NCBI GenBank assembly: GCA_030248195.1
Contig: JASAND010007616.1
Span: 21,438-85,437, forward strand
DNA length: 64,000 nucleotides
Origin: Trissonchulus latispiculum
Taxonomy: Eukaryota; Nematoda; Enoplea; Enoplida; Ironidae
Reading direction: 5' to 3'
Shown here: positions 56,937 to 64,000 of the stretch, in pieces
Layout: each line of letters begins with the position of its first letter
How positions within the stretch are numbered: the stretch's first letter is position 1
Position numbers and translations under genes: made by a program
The notes under the pieces: model-generated
The model's input: only the letters and a program-made list of their open reading frames with translations
Told to the model about the DNA's origin: nothing
The model's database searches: none

Positions 56937-57430
56937 TACGGTCCAACGCCGTACATTGCTAATTCACTTTCGCCTACATTTTGATTACAACTTTAGTCAT
57001 TCTGGTTTCAAACTTTGTGACAGTTGGCAGCTCGGGCGCCATTTTAGTGATTACGATTCTCCGGCTTTGTTCAGCTGTCAATTGGGGGATTATTTTGGGG
57101 GTACACCCACATACCTGTCAGGTACTTGTTCACGGTTTGTTATTTGTTTTGTAATTTTGTAATTTCTATCTGGTGCTTGCTTAAATTCTTTTATATTTAA
57201 GTCTGACGATGTAAAATTATGTTAAATTCGGAATTTTGTTTGTTTCTGAACTGATCGCGTTTTTGGTATTTTGTTGTGAAAGTAAATCCGTGAAAATTAG
57301 GGCTGTGTCGTTTGTCTTAATTAGGTTAGCGACTAAGTAGGGATGGAATCAGACATGTTACACACTCTAGATCGAACCTTTAATCTTTACTGAGTTTAAA
57401 TCATCTACTGCGAATATTCTAAATTCCACA
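56937..57430 (+). repeat. Probable 5' LTR of gypsy-2
   Basis: The end, TTCCACA at 57430, is followed after two bases by TGGCGACCG, a typical LTR-retrotransposon primer-binding site. AGCGACTAAGTAGGGAT at about 57328 resembles the ends of the LTRs near 35100 and in the antisense copy. The start at about 56937 (TGTACGG) is a guess; a second LTR would lie beyond the window. Confidence 0.4.
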
Positions 57431-57432
57431 AA

Positions 57433-57450
57433 CTGGCGACCGTAACTCTC
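57433..57450 (+). other. Primer-binding site of gypsy-2
   Basis: TGGCGACCGTAACTC lies two bases after the LTR end and 26 bases before the gag ATG. This is where a tRNA 3' end primes minus-strand DNA synthesis in LTR retrotransposons. The primer tRNA was not determined. Confidence 0.55.
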
Positions 57451-57458
57451 GAGTAAAT

Positions 57459-58688
57459 ATGTCTGATTCTTCCCCTCGACTTACTCGCTACCTTAAAAAA
57501 TTGCGGGACGGCCCTGCCCGACTTTTTTCCGAATTACCAACCGGGCAAACACCCGAAACTTTTTTAAATCAACAATTTTTTCAAAAACATCGGTCGACAA
57601 ATTTGGGGGGAACCGAGTTGGGGGGTCAACCCCCCCAAATTTCTGGGGGTGCGGGCGTATCTGCACGGTTATCAGTTGGGGAGCTGGGGGGACAGAATCT
57701 CCCCCAAAACTTTCAAAATTTTCCCCAAAATTCCCAGAACCCACCCACAATTCTACCGATCTCCCCCAAAATTCTGGGGCTGTTGGGGGGTCTGAAAATG
57801 CTGTAGGTGTACCTAGGTGTACCTCAGTGGAGGTGTTGGGGGGATCAAATCTCCCCCAAAATTCTCAGAACCCCCCCCTAAGTCCCATAAATTCCCCCCA
57901 AATTTTCCAGAACCCCCCCCACAAGTCTCAGAATCCCCCCCAAAATTCTCAGAATCTTCCCCAAAATTCAGTAAATTCTCCCCAGAATTTTTCGAATAAT
58001 CCACCTCATTTCAGTTTGCAGATTCCTCAATCTGCACCCCCCCCCAAGTCATAATTTCGTCCGCAACCCCAAATTCCGAATTTGATCAACTACAGGGGGA
58101 ACTTCCCCAACCCCAAAATCAAGATTTTTCTCAACTAGAAAATTCGGAAAATCGGCTCCCCCAAAATTCAGTCCCTTCACCTATAATTTTTCGGGGGGGG
58201 GGGGGGTGTCCGCCCTCCTACCCCCCCTCGCACCAGACGTAATTTTACTGCTGGGGAAATTTTGCCCATAGGGAAAACCTCCAGCAGTAATTTTAATTTT
58301 TCTGGTGTTTGCAGAATACTTGGGGGGACCCACTGAGTTACACCTATCAAATTTGCGCTCTCCCCAATCCACAAGGGTTGTCCCTCCCCAAAATTTGCAG
58401 CAGAATTATACACTGGACCAGCGGGATCCCGGGTGAAAACGATTGGGGGGCCAGTCTCTGCACCCCCACAAATCACTCCCCAGCCTGTAGAAAATCCCAC
58501 TACCCCCCAACATTCTGAAAATTCAAATTTTCGACGCGATTTTGATGATTTTATTTCTCCCCGGTTTAACGCTGCAAAGGCAGCTAAAGAAGTAGTTTCG
58601 GCCTTATTGGGCTCGGGGGAAGCCGCCCAAAAATTGCCTGTCCCCCCTTCAAATACGTATTCTCAGGCAAAAATACCGCAAAATTCTG
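57459..58688 (+). pseudogene. gypsy-2 gag, N-terminal part
   Basis: Starts at the ATG 57459, just past the primer-binding site (MSDSSPRLTRYLKKLRDGPA). The following 600 bases are imperfect repeats of CCCCCAAAATTCTCAGAA-type units coding Pro/Gln/Asn-rich protein, with frame changes at C and G runs (about 57806, 57995, 58190). 58433-58688 returns to normal sequence (FDDFISPRFNAAKAAKEVV). It is cut at 58689 by a TTAA element. The frame breaks at homopolymers may be true decay or assembly errors. Confidence 0.6.
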
Positions 58689-59678
58689 TTAAGGTGGTGA
58701 TTCCCTTTGGTCACATAAAGTTTGCACCATTATTACTCATTTATTACTTGGAGTTAAGAAGCCATTTTTATATCAAAATGTAGCTTGACATTTTCTCTTT
58801 TTAATGCATGCCACGAAACTAATATTGCTTTTCTAAAATATTTTTTAAACATTTTAGAAGAAGTATAATTTTCCAGAATTTTTGCAGACTCAAGTAAATT
58901 TTTTCGCGAGACATCGGTTATATCAGTTGATACCTCTATCAAATAGCTGGGGACGATTTTTTATTTATTGTGAAATCGCTCTTCGTTGTAGAGAAATAAG
59001 CTGAAATGTGTGCGTAACCTGTATTTTGCCTACTTTTTCCAAATTTGTCAAGCGATTGCTTTAGCTAGAGAGCAGTAATCGGGGCAACTAAAAAATCTTC
59101 CCTAGGTATATTTGTGCAGAGCACAATTGTTCAGTAGCAGCCCTCCAACTTGCATGGTGAATGCTCCAGAATCTTTGGAAAAAAATTGGTCGTGTTTTTG
59201 CAAAAACTACATTTTTTATGATAGCAGCCTACAGGATAGCAGTTGGAAGACGATCATGCGTCGGATAATTTGTCCCTGTGAGACCTTCAGATCGACGCCC
59301 TTCGTTTGATTTTGCGGCCTGCGTAGTTCAAGAAATGTTGGATTATTTGATTTCTGCAAAAATGACAAGTTTTCGACGCCAAAACAAGAAAATCAACTAT
59401 ATCTCACGGTAGAGAAAAGCTAGAAACTTGCTTTAAAATGCAAAAATGTGAAGCTCAATGAGATCTTTCGAATGAACATAGTTATGGCTGTATAGCTGCT
59501 GCCAAACTTTCAGAAATTGGAAAAAACCGTCCTGACCGGAAATCTCGAATTTTTGAATCGGGATTGCGCGGAGGGTGTTAGAACGCTAGAAGAACTTATT
59601 TCGGAAAGTTTCGTCAAATTTCATCTTCATTTATGCCGCCAACCAACAATATGTGACCAAAAGGAATCACCACCTTAA
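58689..59678. mobile_element. 1.0 kb TTAA-flanked MITE in gag-2
   Basis: Ends TTAAGGTGGTGATTCC are perfect complements, and a longer match includes TTTGGTCACATA; 990 bp. TTAA on both sides fits a TTAA-specific duplication. Same termini and size as 26620-27630. The gag frame stays open across the site when one TTAA copy is counted. No transposase. Confidence 0.75.
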
Positions 59679-61649
59679 CATTCCAAATAACGTGGGTTTT
59701 TCTTCTGCACAGGCAGGTGGGGGGGGGCGCCCCCCCCCAAAACCACGGGATTTTTCAACCTGCTCAAATTCCAGTGGCGGGTGGCCAACCTCCTCCTAAT
59801 TCGGGTGATTCCGAACCAGGATCTGTTTATGATTCTGCTTGTAGTCAAAATTCTGTGGTTTTGATCCAATCTGGAGGGGACCCTATACCCCCTATCTACG
59901 TATTACCCCAACCTGTCTATTCCGGGGAAAATTTGCAAAATTCTCAAAATTTCCAAAATTCTCAAAATACGTACGTTACGTACGTCTACAACTCAAATGC
60001 CCCGTCCTTCTCATACTGGTGGGATTGTTTTTCCCCGGGACCAGCACTGAAATTTGTTACCAAATAAACAGATTGCCCCTTCTCACGTTCAAATTCAGAA
60101 AACCCCTATTTGCCATGGGGGTCCCTCCGCTCCACGTTTGTATCATACCCAGCCCCCTCCTTCTCCACCTTTGCAAATTCCTCCCCCTACATCTCACAAT
60201 CCACCATTGGCCTCCCTAGAAAGACTGGCCAACCAAAATTTTCTAAAACAAGGGGACCCATGTTATTACCCCGTCCGCCCGAGGTCCTATGGCCAACATT
60301 TGTACGAGGGTATTCAACTCGCAGCCCCAGAACCCCACATGCAACAACAATTGCCCCAACTCCGCTATCAGCCCCCAAATTCACAACACCCTGAGGGTCT
60401 ATATCTCGTACGTACCCCAGCAAATTTCAATTATGACCGTTTGGAACAACAAGCTTTCGAAAACCCAGTAATTCGTGAATTGGACAATAATCATTTGTGG
60501 GAGGGGTCCCAACAAAATTTGCCCCCATTACAGGTCCCTCCACTCTTACCACAACAGGTCCCTAACAATCCCTACTATATGGCGGAGATGGTGGCCTCGC
60601 ATGCTGGTGCGGCTGATTATGTATCAGAAAGTCGCCTTGCAGGACCGGCTGAAGTTCCGCGGCAGCAAGAGCAGCGCACACCCGCGCTTTCCCTAAGGGA
60701 AGGTAAAGGTGTAGCGTTGGCTCCTGCTGGGGGCGCCCCTTCCTCGGGAGGTTCGCCCTCAGTACAGCAAGATTTTGTCGCGGGGCCTCCTTCGGCGCCC
60801 GCCCAGCCGTATCCGGCTTGCGAACAGTCACCACCTCCCCCTCCACCATCCCAACAAAATTCAAATTCACCTCCCCCCTCAAAATTTTCGGAACCTCCTT
60901 CATCTGTGGGTACCCACTCAAATTATTCAGTCAATAATGTGGGTAAAAAACCGGGAATCCCTAAAAGTCCGCGACACCCAACCCCTACTACAATGGAAGC
61001 TACCGATATTTCGGTCCCAAAATTTGACACAAGTCTTTTCCGGTATTATTTGGAAGTTTTACGGGATGTCCCCCGGTATGACCCTAAATACGCATATTTT
61101 GAGGATTGGTTACCCCAATTTGAGTCGGCAGTGGCAGTTCATGCAGTGCCTCAGGAGCAGTGGGGGCGCCTCCTTTGGAACAAATTAACGGGAAAGGCTC
61201 AAATTTTCGCCTCTCGCTGTGGCCCACAGGTCGTGGAATCTTATTCAGGATTTTTAGAACTGATCAAATCGCAATTTCCAAAACCGCAACTTTCATTGCG
61301 GGAGCGGCTCTCGGCTTTCGCACACCGAAAGCAACTTCCCAATGAGTCCGTTCGACATTATATTTCAGAATTGCAAGCAATGGCCCTCGACCTGTGGGAC
61401 ACACAAGAAGAGCGCGAACAAGAATGCGTCCAGCAACTTTTCGCGGGGGTACATGATAAATTTGCTTCGGCTTTAGCTTCCCTTTATTTGCATCAACGTC
61501 CAACTATGCAAGACGTGCGCCGTATAATTGACCGGCAGGAATCTCGGGAGGCCCGTCCCATGGAGGGTGAAACCCTCTCGTATGATCTGCCAATTTACTA
61601 TGTCGAAGAGGGGGTACCGACAAAAAACCCAGCCCTCAAAAACTACTGA
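59679..61649 (+). pseudogene. gypsy-2 gag: Pro/Gln-rich region and capsid
   Basis: After the MITE, gag resumes in frame 2 (59717-60064) and, after a shift near 60040, in frame 0 from 60054 to 61649. About 300 residues of Pro/Gln/Asn-rich sequence precede the capsid domain (about 61000-61550): YAYFEDWLPQFESAVAVH, EQWGRLLWNKLTGKAQIFA, FPKPQLSLRERLSAFAHRKQ and NESVRHYISELQAMALDLW match the Retrotrans_gag pattern. It ends in frame overlap with the nucleocapsid frame at 61528-61649, where a programmed or mutational frameshift could occur. Confidence 0.8.
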
Positions 61650-62655
61650 CACTCCCTCTCAGTCCAACCTTGAAGTCGCGGCTTCCCGTTTAGGTTTTCG
61701 GGAAATGAAGGATTGGTTTGAACAACACCTTCAGGAAGCTTTAAGCAAATGGGAGGAGGAAAAACGGAAAAAATTTTCCGCCCCTTGCCGTTACTGCAAA
61801 AAGCGGGGCCATCCATCCGAAAAATGCTGGGAACGCTACCCCTCGAAAGCCCCTCCTGATTACAGAAATCGCCCACCCCCAGAACGGGTCGACCATGTTA
61901 TGTATTCACAAAATGCCTACCCCTCTCAATACCCGGGGCCCTCAACATATCAACAACAGTATTACCCTACAAATTATACCCCTACCCCTCTATTATCTCA
62001 ATACGTACCCCCACCTCAAAATCCCTCCCCAGCTCAATCTTCTGTTCCCCCTCAAAATTTTCAACCTGTACAAAATCCGGGAATTCAAACTACGTACATC
62101 CAGGGGCAAAATCCTCAATCAGCGGCGGCTGCGACCTCGGTGACGCCCAATTCGGCACCATTCCAGCGCACTGTTTCTTTGCAGAATGCTGGAGTGCCGA
62201 ATTTGTCTCAAACTTTTGTGCGCGCGTCGGATTCGGGAGTTGTGGGAAATCCTACACCTTCCTCGGGTGGGAAGCCCCCACTACCATCCCAAGGTATGAC
62301 TTTACAACAAGCGAATCAAATGTTTAAGCAATTTAATATTTCAGTGGTCTCCGCTCGTGCGCTCAGCAAGGCCTCAAAAGGGGAGGAACCTGCCCCCACT
62401 ATCCCGTCCACCTCGGAAACAGTAAACACCTTAGATTCACAACATTTGGATTTAACTATGTCTCAAGAACAACTGTGCAATGTTTTTTCTAAAACGGTTC
62501 ACAATTTTAATAATTTACATTCTATTCAACGTGAAACTTTTGATTTTATGCAACAATATTATGATGTTCTTTTTCAACAAATTCGGGACGTGGCTTTTCT
62601 TTTAACACGTACCTGCCCCGATCACCCAGAATTTGACTCTATTTATGTCTCTTGA
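61528..62655 (+). CDS. gypsy-2 nucleocapsid with CCHC zinc knuckle
   Basis: Frame 1, overlapping the capsid frame by 122 bases. A charged helix (MKDWFEQHLQEALSKWEEEK) leads to one zinc knuckle, C-x2-C-x4-H-x4-C (61786-61827), which binds the element's RNA during packaging. A 170-residue Pro/Gln/Tyr-rich region follows, then a helical C-terminus (NVFSKTVHNFNNLHSIQ). It ends at a TGA at 62653. The overlap resembles the -1/+1 shifts of many LTR elements, but the slip site was not identified. Confidence 0.75.
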   Translation: MTGRNLGRPVPWRVKPSRMICQFTMSKRGYRQKTQPSKTTDTPSQSNLEVAASRLGFREMKDWFEQHLQEALSKWEEEKRKKFSAPCRYCKKRGHPSEKCWERYPSKAPPDYRNRPPPERVDHVMYSQNAYPSQYPGPSTYQQQYYPTNYTPTPLLSQYVPPPQNPSPAQSSVPPQNFQPVQNPGIQTTYIQGQNPQSAAAATSVTPNSAPFQRTVSLQNAGVPNLSQTFVRASDSGVVGNPTPSSGGKPPLPSQGMTLQQANQMFKQFNISVVSARALSKASKGEEPAPTIPSTSETVNTLDSQHLDLTMSQEQLCNVFSKTVHNFNNLHSIQRETFDFMQQYYDVLFQQIRDVAFLLTRTCPDHPEFDSIYVS

Positions 62656-63107
62656 GGAACACCCTTCCCCTTCGTGGACAGCGGGTTTTTCTCCGGTTTT
62701 GGGAGGGGCACCCCCCACTCCCTCAGCTGAGCGCCGGGCCCAGACAGCCTCGGTGGCCACAGAAACAAAGAAACTTCTACTTCTACTCTAGTTCAACAGG
62801 AGGAAAAACCTCTGTTGGGCCATTTAACTTCAATCGCAGTAACTCCTGGGGGTCCCTCTGACCTGGAATCCGAACAGGTCCTAGCCGCCGCTGACAATAT
62901 GCCAGCTTTAGTGGTCACGTCTGGCACTACAAAAATTTTGGCAATTATTGATTCAGGGGCATCAATTTCAATCATTAGTCCCCGGACAGTGCAACGAATT
63001 TTGGCGGGAGGGGCTGATGTCCGGTTCGACCGTCCAGATCCAATTACGGCAGTAACTTCTAGCAATGCTCCCCTCGAAATTTCTGCAAAAGTTTTTGTAA
63101 TTTTTTT
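62656..63107 (+). pseudogene. gypsy-2 protease (DSGA)
   Basis: After a short frame-2 stretch, frame 1 from about 62770 encodes a retropepsin-type aspartic protease: ILAIIDSGASISIIS, active-site Asp at 62950-62952. The D-S-G-A motif and following hydrophobic flap-like segment are those of LTR-element proteases, which cut the Gag-Pol polyprotein as a dimer. The frame breaks at a seven-T run (about 63098-63104), after which the protein continues in frame 0. The run could be an assembly error. Confidence 0.8.
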
Positions 63108-64000
63108 ATTGGTTGTAAAGAATATGGTTGGTCTTTTCATATGGCCCCACAATTTTATCGGGATATGCTAATCGGTACAGATTTTATGAAAACTTTTCAT
63201 TGGGATTTATTATTTTCTACAAACGAAGTTAATATGCAAGGCTTTCGCGTACCTTTACTTTCGTCAACTGAAATTCGGTCTGAATTTTTGGCAAATTGGT
63301 GCGATGAGGCACCCGCAGTCATGGCCGTTGACGTCTCCGTACCCCCTTCCTCGGAGGTATGGGCCCCCGCTCGTATCTCCTCCACTGTCCGGGGTCCCTT
63401 ATGTTTTTTCAACCCTATGGAGTCACTTATGGCTGATTACAAAATTTTACCTTATGCGGGAGTGGTTCAAACTTTAGAAAATTTTTTCGAATTTCTTATG
63501 GTTAATCCTACCTCAACAGCTGTCCAGGTTCCTCTGTCGACTGTAATTGGTTCAGTCGTCCCTGTGCAGGATTACTCGGCCCAAACGCCTTGTCCGGGGG
63601 CAAATTCTATTTTTACACCGGTCCAAATTCATTTGGAAGAGTTTTCACGAGATCTGATTTATGCGGTTGATACATGTATGGGCACCCCCCCTTTTCGAGA
63701 AGGGTCGCCTTTTGATCCATATTTGAAACAATCATTGCAAGATGATATGGAAATTGTTCTTCACTGCCCAGAAGACGGCATGGACGCAGACATTTTTTCG
63801 AAAGAGGGGGTAGGCCACCCCCTCGAACAAGAACAAGAACAAGAACACCTTGAGGTCATAAAAGAAAACACGAGTCTAGCAAAAGCTTTAGCTGCTCCCC
63901 CTGAGCCACCAAAAGTTTCGAAAGAGGGGGTAGCCACCCCCTCATCACCTGAAATTGGACATTTAACTCCCTGTTTAATTCCTTCTGATCAATTATCTCC
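63108..64000 (+). CDS. gypsy-2 pol, protease end and linker (partial)
   Basis: Frame 0 is open from the T-run to the window edge. It begins with the protease C-terminal motif MLIGTDFMKTF (compare I-L-G-x-D-F/Y-L in retropepsins), followed by about 270 residues of linker without RT motifs. The linker includes an EQEQEQEH run and two copies of SKEGV with a repeated GAGGGGGTA...CCACCCCCTC DNA dyad (about 63800 and 63918). Reverse transcriptase would be expected beyond the window. Confidence 0.7.
   Translation, partial: MGCKEYGWSFHMAPQFYRDMLIGTDFMKTFHWDLLFSTNEVNMQGFRVPLLSSTEIRSEFLANWCDEAPAVMAVDVSVPPSSEVWAPARISSTVRGPLCFFNPMESLMADYKILPYAGVVQTLENFFEFLMVNPTSTAVQVPLSTVIGSVVPVQDYSAQTPCPGANSIFTPVQIHLEEFSRDLIYAVDTCMGTPPFREGSPFDPYLKQSLQDDMEIVLHCPEDGMDADIFSKEGVGHPLEQEQEQEHLEVIKENTSLAKALAAPPEPPKVSKEGVATPSSPEIGHLTPCLIPSDQLS

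Noticed and set aside
1..64000. CRISPR array, bacterial operon or ribosomal RNA
   Set aside because: No regularly spaced short repeats with unique spacers, no rRNA-like conserved segments, and the gene structure is eukaryotic.

Overview
This is animal (metazoan) nuclear DNA, most likely from an invertebrate. The evidence is a spliced, intron-rich gene for the ubiquitin-conjugating enzyme CDC34/UBE2R with GT-AG introns, surrounded by dense non-autonomous DNA transposons, tRNA-derived SINE fragments and Ty3/gypsy-type LTR retrotransposons. I cannot name the phylum from this window.

Layout. 1-9.3 kb is gene-free and built of inverted-repeat elements: a 2.1 kb terminal-inverted-repeat (TIR) element with a second one nested inside it, a 3.87 kb near-perfect palindrome (3711-7580), and a nested inverted-repeat block (7891-9260). 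9.5-14.5 kb holds two oppositely oriented SINE copies flanking a Harbinger-type element with a TTA target duplication, a cluster of short MITEs, and a long hairpin. 15.6-32.0 kb is the CDC34 gene on the minus strand. It has five coding exons (31804-31977, 29527-29613, 28149-28246, 20863-20997, 15627-16095) that join in frame to a 320-residue protein. Its introns hold at least eight mobile elements and a 149-bp minisatellite (about 23640-25300). 32.0-35.0 kb, just upstream of CDC34, is packed with G/C-run MITEs and a nested palindromic element.

35-47.9 kb is a broken Ty3/gypsy element on the plus strand (gag, unknown ORF, reverse transcriptase, RNase H, integrase). It is interrupted by a 1.9 kb TIR element in gag and by an antisense LTR-retrotransposon fragment in integrase. 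48-55.5 kb is a decayed giant open frame of about 2,100 codons. Near its start it carries the three motifs of a DEDDy 3'-5' exonuclease (RNase D/WRN/EXD type); the rest matches nothing I know. Whether it belongs to the neighbouring gypsy element, to another element or to a lost gene is unresolved; it is the most unusual object here. 57.4 kb to the end is the 5' part of a second gypsy-like element (primer-binding site, gag, CCHC zinc knuckle, DSGA protease, start of pol), with a TTAA-flanked 1 kb MITE inside gag.

Functionally, only CDC34 looks like a working host gene. Everything else recognised is mobile or repeated DNA, much of it nested. Several target-site duplications, including two that interrupt retrotransposon coding frames, allow the nesting order to be read.
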